A DNA stretch of 64,000 nt from a bacterium. GTDB lineage: Bacteria; SZUA-79; Acidulodesulfobacterales; Acidulodesulfobacteraceae. This document shows, in pieces, positions 9,947 to 17,053 of this stretch; positions within the stretch are counted from its first letter, which is position 1; every line of letters starts with the position of its first letter. The notes under the pieces were generated by a model that saw nothing but the letters and a program-made list of their open reading frames with translations, had not been told where the DNA came from and ran no database searches. The position numbers were made by a program, and so were the translations under genes. The stretch spans positions 620,001 to 684,000 of the forward strand of contig JAJYYR010000001.1 of the NCBI GenBank assembly GCA_021800805.1, written 5' to 3'.

Positions 9947-10565
9947 TTACCCTAGCCCTTCCCATATTTATAAGATTTTTATCGTGCGTAGCCAGCATTA
10001 CGGTAGTGCCTTTATTGTTGAAAGATTTTATTATATCTATTATAATTCGCGAAGTTTCTTCGTCGAGGTTTCCGGTCGGTTCGTCCGCAAGCAGAACCTG
10101 AGGATTTTGGACGAGCGCCCTTGCGATAGCCGCCCTTTGCTGTTCTCCGCCCGATAGACTTAAAGGAAATTGGTCTTTTTTTGTATAAAGTTCCACGCCT
10201 TTTAATATTTCGGAAACGTTTTTTATTATTATATCTCCGAAAATTCCGGAAACCTCAAGTCCGAGAGCGACGTTTTGAAAAACCGTCCTATTGGGAAGAA
10301 GTTTAAAATCCTGAAATACGAAACCTATCTTTCTTCTTAAAAAGGGTATATCGCGCCGCTTTAAATTCTGAAGTTCCGTTCCTAAAAATTTTACAGCTCC
10401 GTGAGTAGGTTTTTCGAGAGCTATAAGCATTTTAAGAGTGGTTGTTTTACCTGCGCCGGACGGTCCGGTTATAAAGATGAATTCGCCTTTATCGACGGTA
10501 AAATTTAAGTCCCTTAAAATATAATTTTTATCGTAGTTTTTATATACGTGGCTGAATTCTATCAA
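9927..10565 (-). CDS. ftsE: Cell division ATP-binding protein FtsE
   Basis: This is the 212-residue ABC ATPase of the FtsEX complex at the division septum. It has Walker A GPSGAGKTT (near residue 35), the Q-loop FQDFKLLPNRTVFQNV, signature LSGGEQQR, Walker B VLLADEPTGNLD and the H-loop ATHD. The length and the FQDF-type Q-loop match FtsE rather than a general exporter ATPase. thiE lies 14 bases upstream on the same strand, so the order thiE-ftsE-ftsX forms one likely transcript. The 20-base overlap with ftsX suggests coupled translation. Confidence 0.95.
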   Translation of the reverse strand: MIEFSHVYKNYDKNYILRDLNFTVDKGEFIFITGPSGAGKTTTLKMLIALEKPTHGAVKFLGTELQNLKRRDIPFLRRKIGFVFQDFKLLPNRTVFQNVALGLEVSGIFGDIIIKNVSEILKGVELYTKKDQFPLSLSGGEQQRAAIARALVQNPQVLLADEPTGNLDEETSRIIIDIIKSFNNKGTTVMLATHDKNLINMGRARVIDITKS

Positions 10566-10579
10566 ATTTGTTAAGACCT

Positions 10580-11227
10580 TTATTGTTTTAAATATTCGTC
10601 TATATTTTTTCTAAACTTTAAAGCTTCGTTCAAAGGGTTTTCGGCATTTGAAACCGCGCTTATTACGGCAACTCCGCTAACGCCCGATACGGCAAGCTCT
10701 TTAATATTTAGTTCGGTTATACCCCCGATAGCTATAACCGGTATTTTAACGGTTTTGCACATTTCAGTTAAAGTTTCGCGTTTCATTGAATCTCCGGCGT
10801 CTTGTTTCGACCCCGTAGGGTAAATCGGACCTGCGCCTATGTAATCCGCGCCGTTTTTTTCGGCTTGGACGGCTTGTTCGATGTTTTCGGAGCTGACTCC
10901 TATTATCATACCCGGAAAAAGTTTTTTTACGTCCGCCGCCGGAATATCGTCCTGTCCTATATGGACGCCGTCCGCTCCGGTCATATATGCAATATCCGGT
11001 CTGTCGTTTATTATTAACGCCGGTCTATTAATGTTGTTAAAACCGCCCAATATTTTTTTTAAAAAAAGAGCTGAATTATATAAACTATGCGCAGAAATTT
11101 TTTTGTTTCTAAGCTGTAGAACGCCGGCGGAACTTTTAACGGCAACGTTCGCTATATTTTCGAGATATTCTATTTCTTCGTTTAAATTAAAATCTTTGGT
11201 TATTATTTGAAAATTTAACGTTTTCAT
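10580..11227 (-). CDS. thiE: Thiamine-phosphate synthase
   Basis: ThiE joins HMP-pyrophosphate and thiazole phosphate to make thiamine monophosphate. The 215-residue TIM-barrel protein contains LQLRNK, a variant of the family LRxK motif, then INDRPDIA, ADGVHIGQDD, GVSSENIEQA, GADYIGAGPIYPTGSKQD and IPVIAIGGI, all standard ThiE blocks. The helical start (FNLNEEIEYLENI) is slightly longer than the shortest family members. No other thi gene and no TPP riboswitch was recognised in the 120 bases before the start, which it shares with a divergent lipoprotein promoter. It heads the thiE-ftsE-ftsX cluster. Confidence 0.93.
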   Translation of the reverse strand: MKTLNFQIITKDFNLNEEIEYLENIANVAVKSSAGVLQLRNKKISAHSLYNSALFLKKILGGFNNINRPALIINDRPDIAYMTGADGVHIGQDDIPAADVKKLFPGMIIGVSSENIEQAVQAEKNGADYIGAGPIYPTGSKQDAGDSMKRETLTEMCKTVKIPVIAIGGITELNIKELAVSGVSGVAVISAVSNAENPLNEALKFRKNIDEYLKQ

Positions 11228-11291
11228 TTTATTTAGTTAATATATATGATATTATATTATAAATTTTTTTCAATAAAAATAAAAATTTCTC

Positions 11292-11320
11292 TTGACAAAA
11301 TCCTTTGCTAAAAATAGAAT
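11292..11320 (+). promoter_or_regulatory. Sigma-70-type promoter of the small lipoprotein gene
   Basis: TTGACA (11292-11297) and TAGAAT (11315-11320) are separated by exactly 17 bases, a near-consensus vegetative promoter. A strong Shine-Dalgarno, AAAGGAGGTG (11331-11340), follows. Together they predict a highly expressed gene. Confidence 0.8.
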
Positions 11321-11347
11321 AAAAAATGTTAAAGGAGGTGATAAATT

Positions 11348-11575
11348 TTGAAAAAGCTTACAGTATTAGTTTTAGGAGCGTTTTTAGTCGTATCTGCATT
11401 AGCATTCTCAGGTTGCGCAAAGAAACCGGCTCCGAAACCGGCCCCTAAAGCTCCGGCAGCAGTAACTGCTCCGGCAGCACCGGCAGCAGCTTCTGCCGCT
11501 AAAGCTCCTGCTAAAAAGGCAGCTAAAACAACCGCAGCCCCTAAAGCTCCGGCAGCCCCTAAAGCAAACAGCTAA
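11348..11575 (+). CDS. Small Ala/Pro/Lys-rich lipoprotein
   Basis: The 75-residue product begins at a TTG placed 9 bases after AGGAGG. A signal peptide ends in the lipobox FSGC (Cys at residue 22), so the mature protein is a lipoprotein of about 53 residues. The rest is nearly all Ala, Pro and Lys (repeats of KPAPKAP and KAPAAP type), an extended basic sequence with no fold. It resembles the abundant small envelope lipoproteins, or basic tails that touch peptidoglycan or DNA, but no family is assigned. It has its own strong promoter and is followed by a terminator hairpin, so it is monocistronic. Abundance in the envelope is inferred from the promoter only. Confidence 0.75.
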   Translation: MKKLTVLVLGAFLVVSALAFSGCAKKPAPKPAPKAPAAVTAPAAPAAASAAKAPAKKAAKTTAAPKAPAAPKANS

Positions 11576-11597
11576 GATTTTAGAATTCAAAATTTTC

Positions 11598-11642
11598 TAC
11601 CCGCTTTTTTATGCAAATACAAATCGGCATAGAAAAGCGGGA
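11598..11642 (+). terminator. Terminator-like hairpin after the lipoprotein gene
   Basis: CCCGCTTTTTTATGC (11598-11612) pairs with GCATAGAAAAGCGGG (11628-11642) and is followed by a T-rich stretch. It separates the strongly promoted lipoprotein gene from the envelope operon that begins at 11655. Confidence 0.65.
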
Positions 11643-11654
11643 TTTATTTTATAG

Positions 11655-12353
11655 ATGAAAAAAAAGACGGTATATTTTATAGTTTTCTCGATAGTAATTT
11701 TAACCGCTTCCTGTTTCAAAGCGAATTCGGCATATCCTCTCAACCTTCATATAAAATCAGATTCAAATTATTCCGCTATATTAAAAAGACTGAACTTTTA
11801 CAAAAAAGACCTCGCATTTTTATCGGACAAAATTTCTAAAAAAAAGAAGGAAATTAATGACTTAAAAAATAAAATAAAAAATGCCGAAAATAAAATTAAA
11901 AATTTAAAAAATAAAATAAAAAAAGACGGTCGGCTTATTAAAGGTCTGACTATGAGAATTTTTGTAATCCATACAGAGTCGGGTTCGTCCAAACTATCGT
12001 CTTTTAAAGACGGCGTCGACAGTTTTATTATAAACTACCAGCTCAAAACTCTCTTGCAAAAAGAAGAAATGAAACTCTCTAAATTAGTTAACCGCAAAAA
12101 TAAATTTTTAAAACTTAAGAGATTTTTAAAAAAAGAAAAAAATATTTTGGTTAAGGCGGTTAAAAGTATAAACGGCACAAAAATAAAACTGAAAGATTTA
12201 ATCGGTGGAATAGATAAATATATAAAATCGGTAAAAATAAAACATAAGCATAATAAAAATAATAGACTTTTAAAGCGTAAAGTTATAAAATTAATTCATA
12301 ATTTAAACGAAGGTTCTAAAAAGAACGATATAAAATTTATTATAATGAGGTAA
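11655..12353 (+). CDS. EnvC-like secreted coiled-coil protein without LytM domain
   Basis: The protein has 232 residues: an N-terminal signal segment (about residues 1-26) and then a long Lys-rich coiled coil, with clear heptads through LKNKIKNAENKIKNLKNKI and again around residues 130-190. Position and coiled coil match EnvC/YibP, which links FtsX to amidases, because ctpA and a divergent polysaccharide deacetylase follow at once, as in many proteobacterial envC loci. The C-terminal LytM/peptidase M23 domain is absent: the gene stops at residue 232 and ctpA begins three bases later. Whether it still binds FtsX is inference. It could be a degenerate or specialised EnvC. Confidence 0.6.
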   Translation: MKKKTVYFIVFSIVILTASCFKANSAYPLNLHIKSDSNYSAILKRLNFYKKDLAFLSDKISKKKKEINDLKNKIKNAENKIKNLKNKIKKDGRLIKGLTMRIFVIHTESGSSKLSSFKDGVDSFIINYQLKTLLQKEEMKLSKLVNRKNKFLKLKRFLKKEKNILVKAVKSINGTKIKLKDLIGGIDKYIKSVKIKHKHNKNNRLLKRKVIKLIHNLNEGSKKNDIKFIIMR

Positions 12354-12356
12354 GTA

Positions 12357-13703
12357 ATGGGCAGACTGCAGTATTCTTTAATTATTATACTTTCCGTTTT
12401 TCTGGCTTCGGCATTTGCGCCGAAAGTAAATAAATGCTTTGCCGTCGGCAAAAACAGCCAAAAAAATCTGAAGTACACCATAAACAAAGAGAAGTTAAAC
12501 GAACAAACGCTCAAAAATTTAAGGCTGTTTTCAAAAGTTTATTCTTTAATAAAAAATAATTATATTAAAAAAGAATCTTCTAAGAAGCTCGTATTCGGCG
12601 CAGTGGAAGGCATGGTATCGACCCTGGATCCCCATACGTATTTTCTTACTCCTTCAGAATTCAGACAGATGAGGTCGGAAACTTCAGGAGAGTTTACGGG
12701 CATAGGCATTAAAATTTCGACAAAGAACAATTATATAGTCGTTATAGCTCCTATCGACGGTTCTCCAGCCGTTAAGGCAGGGATTAAAGCCGGAGATATT
12801 ATCGAAAAAATAAATAATATCTCAACTTACAAAATGAATATAATGAAAGCGGTAAGCCTTTTACACGGCAAAACGGGCACTTCGGTAAATCTATTAATCG
12901 AACGAAAAGGGTTCGCGCATCCGAAGATTTTTCGGCTTATGAGAGAAAAGATAATTTTAAAGAGCGTTAAATATATGATACTTCCGCATCATATCGGCTA
13001 CGTAAGAATTTCGAGTTTTCAAGAACATACTAATTCCCAGCTTTTAAAAGCATTAAAAATATTAAACTTAAGAGAGCATAAAATTAAAGGACTCATACTC
13101 GATTTAAGAAACAATCCGGGCGGGTTATTGAACGAAGCCGTCAAGGTATGCAGCGATTTCATAAAAAGCGGAGTAATAGTTTATACGAAAGGAAGAGTAA
13201 AATCGCAGGACGAAAAATATTATGCGCTGGGAAAACATATAGTTCCAAATTATCCTATAGCAGTTATAGTTAATGCCGGCACGGCAAGCGCCGCCGAAAT
13301 AACGGCGGGAAGCCTGCAGGCGCATAAAAGGGCGGTAGTAATCGGAACGAGAACATTCGGGAAAGGTTCGGTGCAGACGGTTTTTACCCTTCCCGACGAT
13401 ACGGGAATGGGTCTTACCACGGCTTTTTATTTTCTTCCAAACGGCGTTTCCGTGCAGGATACGGGCGTCATACCTAATTTTGACATCCACAGTTCTAAAG
13501 ATTTTATATTCGTCAAGCCCCTTAGGAAATTAAGAGAGGTTAATTTAAGACATCACTTTCAAAATCCAGAAAGCAAAAAGCTGAAAAACAAGCCAAGTTA
13601 TAAGGCTTTCAAGGTTTATTTCAAAAAAGACGACCAGTTCAGGTTCGCTTATGAACTCTTAAAGAGCTGGGACGATATTAAAAGCATAGGAGTAAAGGAG
13701 TAA
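12357..13703 (+). CDS. ctpA: S41-family carboxyl-terminal processing peptidase
   Basis: This is a periplasmic protease of the CtpA/Prc family, 448 residues. A signal segment (residues 1-30) is followed by a helical region, a PDZ domain (about residues 110-190, with GIGIKIS and AGIKAGDIIEKIN) and the S41 catalytic core. The Ser-Lys dyad is visible as S311 in NAGTASAAEI and K336 in GKGSVQ, with Q340 four residues on. Ctp proteases trim C-termini of envelope proteins and regulate peptidoglycan hydrolases. It sits between an EnvC-like gene and a deacetylase-like gene with 3- and 7-base gaps, so it is part of one operon. Confidence 0.93.
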   Translation: MGRLQYSLIIILSVFLASAFAPKVNKCFAVGKNSQKNLKYTINKEKLNEQTLKNLRLFSKVYSLIKNNYIKKESSKKLVFGAVEGMVSTLDPHTYFLTPSEFRQMRSETSGEFTGIGIKISTKNNYIVVIAPIDGSPAVKAGIKAGDIIEKINNISTYKMNIMKAVSLLHGKTGTSVNLLIERKGFAHPKIFRLMREKIILKSVKYMILPHHIGYVRISSFQEHTNSQLLKALKILNLREHKIKGLILDLRNNPGGLLNEAVKVCSDFIKSGVIVYTKGRVKSQDEKYYALGKHIVPNYPIAVIVNAGTASAAEITAGSLQAHKRAVVIGTRTFGKGSVQTVFTLPDDTGMGLTTAFYFLPNGVSVQDTGVIPNFDIHSSKDFIFVKPLRKLREVNLRHHFQNPESKKLKNKPSYKAFKVYFKKDDQFRFAYELLKSWDDIKSIGVKE

Positions 13704-13710
13704 AAAGGGA

Positions 13711-14949
13711 TTGGCTGAAAAAAAGATCAATAAACTTTTTTTAATAATAACGATTATTTTAATAGTTATTATTTTTTCGGCAGTCGTCTATTATGAGTTT
13801 TTTTACCTTAAGACATCGAAAACTATTTCAAAAAAAATTTATCGCGAGCAAAAACTTCTTGTCGAACCCGCTTTAAAAATAAAAGAATATAAAAAGCGCC
13901 CGGTAAAAAACTTTAAGAAGTTTTTTAAAAAAGTCCTGATAAATCTCAAAATATCTAAGACGGATATTATAAAACAGCATATCGATTTAAATATTAAGGC
14001 GCCGGTTAATTTTAAAAACAATTTAAAACGAATCAAGGTAGATTTTTTAAAATACAATATTCTTATATCGCAAAACGCCGGATTCGACCGGATAGAAAAT
14101 ATTTTTAACGATGAATTTAAAAATATTATAATTCCATCGAAAGCGGGTTTAAAGTTTTATTCTTATTCTGTTAAGAACAACTGTCTGTGCCTATATTTTT
14201 ATTTCAGATCAAAACTATTTTTAAAAGCGGTATTCATAGTAAAAGGAATTAACCACAGCGGATTTACGTCTATAAACGGATATGTCCAATCTCCTAAAAT
14301 AGCTTTAGATATAGACGACGTCGGATACCGCAGATATTATATAAACAGTTTGATTTCTCTTAAAACCCCGATTACTTTCGCTATATTTCCGTATGCGCCT
14401 TATTCGAAAGACATCGATTTAAAACTTCATAAGCTCGGATACGAAACGATTATGCACACTCCTATGGAACCCGTAAATACCGCTCTTTTTCCGGGCGACG
14501 GAGCGCTTTTCATATCTATGGATAAAAAAGAAATAAGGCGGAAAATATTTACCGATATACATAGGATTCCTTATATCGACGGCGCTAATAATCATGAAGG
14601 GTCTCTGTTTACGTCCGATAAAAAGAAGATTTGCGATGCCGTAGCGGATTTTAAGAAAAAGAATATGTTTTTTGTGGACAGCTTGACGGACGATAACAGC
14701 TATGCTTACAGGTGCGCGTTAAAACAGGGTATTCCGTCGGCGCAGAGAGATGTTTTTATCGACGATAAGCCTTCGGACGGTTATATCGGAAATCAGATTA
14801 AAATTGCGGCGGCTTTAGCGAAAAAGTTTAAAAGAGTCATAGTAATAGGTCATCCCAGACGGGACACCGTTAAAACCTTAATGAGCGGGATACCGGCACT
14901 TAAAAAAGAGGGATATAAGTTTGTTCCTCTATGCGAGTTTTTAAGGTAA
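13711..14949 (+). CDS. Divergent polysaccharide deacetylase family protein
   Basis: The 412-residue protein starts at TTG with an AAAGGAG upstream. An N-terminal membrane anchor (about residues 10-30) leads to a Lys-rich periplasmic linker and, from about residue 195, a divergent polysaccharide deacetylase domain (YibQ/DUF610 type): PKIALDIDDVGYRR, ITFAIFPYAPYSKD, HTPMEP, GANNHEGS and VIVIGHPR. The paired aspartates (DIDD) and the HTPMEP/NNHEGS histidines correspond to the metal-binding pattern of NodB-like enzymes. The substrate is unknown; proteins of this group are commonly encoded after envC and ctpA. pyrF follows after six bases. Confidence 0.88.
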   Translation: MAEKKINKLFLIITIILIVIIFSAVVYYEFFYLKTSKTISKKIYREQKLLVEPALKIKEYKKRPVKNFKKFFKKVLINLKISKTDIIKQHIDLNIKAPVNFKNNLKRIKVDFLKYNILISQNAGFDRIENIFNDEFKNIIIPSKAGLKFYSYSVKNNCLCLYFYFRSKLFLKAVFIVKGINHSGFTSINGYVQSPKIALDIDDVGYRRYYINSLISLKTPITFAIFPYAPYSKDIDLKLHKLGYETIMHTPMEPVNTALFPGDGALFISMDKKEIRRKIFTDIHRIPYIDGANNHEGSLFTSDKKKICDAVADFKKKNMFFVDSLTDDNSYAYRCALKQGIPSAQRDVFIDDKPSDGYIGNQIKIAAALAKKFKRVIVIGHPRRDTVKTLMSGIPALKKEGYKFVPLCEFLR

Positions 14950-14955
14950 TATATA

Positions 14956-15744
14956 ATGGCAACCGAAAATTTTAAAGATAAGGTTATAATAGCTTTAGAT
15001 TACGACGGTTTGAAGCCTGCCAAAGAACTGCTCGAAAAACTTAAAGACAGGGCTTGTTTTTATAAAATAGGGTTTGAACTTTTTACCGCCTGCGGAGCAG
15101 AAAGCGTCGATTTAGTAAAAAGCTACGGATGTAAAGTATTTTTAGACCTTAAATATCACGACATTCCCAATACCGTTTATAAAGCCGTCAAATCTGCCGG
15201 TAAATTAGGGGCGGATATAATTAACGTTCATGCTTCCGGAGGTATGGATATGATGAAAGCGGCAAAAATGGGAGCCGAAGAAGCTTCATTTGCGGCGGGC
15301 AGACATATCGACGTCATTGCCGTTACGGTTCTTACCAGCCTGTCGGACGCCGACGTCCAACAGATTTTTTACGGCTTCGAAAAACCGCCCGTATCACGCG
15401 ATTTAGCCCTGCATCTCGCGGAATTAGCCAAGACCTCCGGTTTAGACGGCGTAGTATGCTCGGGACACGAATCGCTTGAAATAAAAAATACATTAGGGCA
15501 GAATTTTAAAACGGTAACTCCGGGTATAAGACTGAAGGCAAAAAATACGGAAAAAACCGCGGGCATAAAAAGGCTGAACGATGATCAAAAAAGGGTAATG
15601 TCGCCTTCCGAAGCTTTCAACGCGGGCGCGGATTATATCGTAGTAGGAAGGGAGATAACGGGAGCGGAGAATCCGGCAGACGCCCTTGCGGACATTTACT
15701 CCGATATAGAAAATAACATAAACATAAACACGTCGTATAAATAA
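14956..15744 (+). CDS. pyrF: Orotidine 5'-phosphate decarboxylase
   Basis: PyrF converts OMP to UMP, the last step of de novo UMP synthesis. The 262-residue barrel has the catalytic DLKYHDIPNT motif (D64, K66, D69), KIGFELF for substrate phosphate contacts, GADIINVHASGG, VTVLTSL and VTPGIRL, then GADYIVVGREIT. It is of the short bacterial (PyrF1) type. It follows the envelope operon with a six-base gap and precedes rlmB by one base. The fused pyrK-pyrD gene of the same pathway is encoded about 4.7 kb downstream. Confidence 0.96.
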   Translation: MATENFKDKVIIALDYDGLKPAKELLEKLKDRACFYKIGFELFTACGAESVDLVKSYGCKVFLDLKYHDIPNTVYKAVKSAGKLGADIINVHASGGMDMMKAAKMGAEEASFAAGRHIDVIAVTVLTSLSDADVQQIFYGFEKPPVSRDLALHLAELAKTSGLDGVVCSGHESLEIKNTLGQNFKTVTPGIRLKAKNTEKTAGIKRLNDDQKRVMSPSEAFNAGADYIVVGREITGAENPADALADIYSDIENNININTSYK

Positions 15745-15745
15745 G

Positions 15746-16507
15746 ATGAAAAATATGCGGCTTACGGTTTACGGCGCAAATACCGTCAGAGAAGCGATCC
15801 TTTCCGGAAATATAAAGAACGGAGGCAATGTTTCCGTCAGCGAAAAAAAATGGAAAAGCGGAACTATAGACAAAAATCTTGTCGGGCTTCTTAAGGAAAA
15901 AAATATTAATATTATCGTCAAAAACGACGCCGCTTTTATAAATGAATACGGTAAGGAAGCATTTATAAAAGGCATAGCGGTTAACGTCGAATATATGGAG
16001 AAAGATTACGAGGATTTATTTGATAAGGCAGGCGGGGATAATTATATGCCTCTGTATTTAATATTAGACGAAATAACCGACCCGCAAAATTTAGGTTCTA
16101 TGATTAGAACGGCAAGCGGAGCCGGAGTTTCAGGGATAATAATGCCGAAGTCCAACTCCGTTTTTATAACGCCTTCCGTCGCCTATGTTTCGCAGGGGGC
16201 ATTATTCTACGTCGATTCGGTAAGGGTAGCTAATATTTCGAGGACGATAGACGATTTAAAAAAGCGCGGCATATGGGTCGTGGGTCTTTCCGGAGAAGCG
16301 GACGAAACTATATACGATATGGATTTTAATGTTCCGTTGGCAATAGTCGTCGGTTCGGAAGGCCGCGGATTAAGAAGGCTTACCGCCGCTAATTGTGAAA
16401 AGGTATTAAAAATTCCCATGGAAGCCGGTGTAAACTCCCTGAACGCATCGATAAGTTTTGCCGTTGCCGCATATGAAATTTTGCGCCAGAGAAGGATAAA
16501 AAAATAG
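15746..16507 (+). CDS. rlmB: TrmH-family RNA 2'-O-methyltransferase (RlmB-like)
   Basis: This is a SPOUT methyltransferase of 253 residues. An N-terminal substrate-binding domain (about residues 1-85, L30e-like) precedes the catalytic domain with motif 1 LDEITDPQNLGSMIRTA, motif 2 IVVGSEGRGLRRL and motif 3 IPMEAGVNSLNASISFAVA. The motif 3 asparagine and serine spacing fits RlmB, which methylates a guanosine 2'-O in 23S rRNA, but TrmH paralogues with other targets cannot be excluded. It ends the pyrF transcript and is followed by the promoter of a cold-shock gene. Confidence 0.88.
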   Translation: MKNMRLTVYGANTVREAILSGNIKNGGNVSVSEKKWKSGTIDKNLVGLLKEKNINIIVKNDAAFINEYGKEAFIKGIAVNVEYMEKDYEDLFDKAGGDNYMPLYLILDEITDPQNLGSMIRTASGAGVSGIIMPKSNSVFITPSVAYVSQGALFYVDSVRVANISRTIDDLKKRGIWVVGLSGEADETIYDMDFNVPLAIVVGSEGRGLRRLTAANCEKVLKIPMEAGVNSLNASISFAVAAYEILRQRRIKK

Positions 16508-16508
16508 C

Positions 16509-16643
16509 TTGACATTATTCATTCGGTAGTTTAAACTTTGTAGAGTGGCTTGTTTATCTAGTTGTTTAGATAAAAGCCTAATTTATTAATTTAGAGGCTG
16601 CTATTATTTGAATGGCGGCTCAAGATTCAAGGAGAAGTAGAGT
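16509..16643 (+). promoter_or_regulatory. Promoter and structured 5' leader of the cold-shock gene
   Basis: TTGACA (16509-16514) and TAAACT (16532-16537) are 17 bases apart. About 100 bases of leader follow before the start codon. The leader holds a hairpin with TTTATCT/AGATAAA arms near 16551-16572 and a second AGCCT/AGGCT pair, then AAGGAGAAG as Shine-Dalgarno. Long structured leaders act as RNA thermosensors in cspA genes; that role is inferred here. Confidence 0.7.
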
Positions 16644-16847
16644 ATGAGGTACCAAGGGAAAGTGAAATGGTTTAACGACAGTAAAGGTTTTGGTTTTATT
16701 GAACAGGAAAACGGACCTGATGTTTTTGTTCATTATTCTGCAATTTCGCAGGATGGTTTTAAAACATTAACGGAAGGACAAAAAGTAGAGTTCGAAATAA
16801 CCAACGGCGCAAAAGGCCCACAGGCTATCAACGTAACTAAGGGTTAA
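16644..16847 (+). CDS. Cold-shock protein, CspA family
   Basis: This 67-residue single OB-fold protein binds single-stranded RNA and DNA and prevents RNA secondary structure. RNP1 (KGFGFIE) and RNP2 (DVFVHYSAI) are intact, and [14 protein letters not shown] is the family signature. The C-terminus [10 protein letters not shown] is standard. It is monocistronic, with its own near-consensus promoter, a structured leader and a terminator at 16981. It may be constitutive rather than cold-induced, since many bacteria carry several paralogues. Confidence 0.96.
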   Translation: MRYQGKVKWFNDSKGFGFIEQENGPDVFVHYSAISQDGFKTLTEGQKVEFEITNGAKGPQAINVTKG

Positions 16848-16980
16848 TCCCGTTTATTGCTTTAAACGGCATATGCGATCTACTTGCGTTAAATACATAT
16901 TAAATAGTTCACTATCCTATATAATTTAGCAAGCAAAAAATAGCATACCGTTTTAAAAGTTTGACCGTTTCAAAAGTCAT

Positions 16981-17021
16981 TACCCCAGTAAATAAATTAA
17001 ATTTATTGGGGTATTTTTATT
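16981..17021 (+). terminator. Intrinsic terminator downstream of the cold-shock gene
   Basis: TACCCCAGTAAAT pairs with ATTTATTGGGGTA (one G-T pair) around a short AT loop and runs directly into TTTTTATTT. This closes the csp transcript. The 206-base gap before typA otherwise shows only AT-rich sequence and the typA Shine-Dalgarno. Confidence 0.8.
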
Positions 17022-17053
17022 TAATAAATAAAGAAAATCGGAGGTATATATAA

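Noticed and set aside
11228..11347. TPP riboswitch in front of thiE
   Set aside because: No TPP-aptamer sequence blocks (CUGAGA type) were found in the 120 bases between thiE and the lipoprotein gene.
11408..11590. Cys/Arg/Ser-rich minus-strand frame opposite the small lipoprotein gene
   Set aside because: It is the mirror of a GCA/CCG-biased Ala-Pro-Lys gene, and the plus-strand gene has promoter, Shine-Dalgarno and signal peptide.
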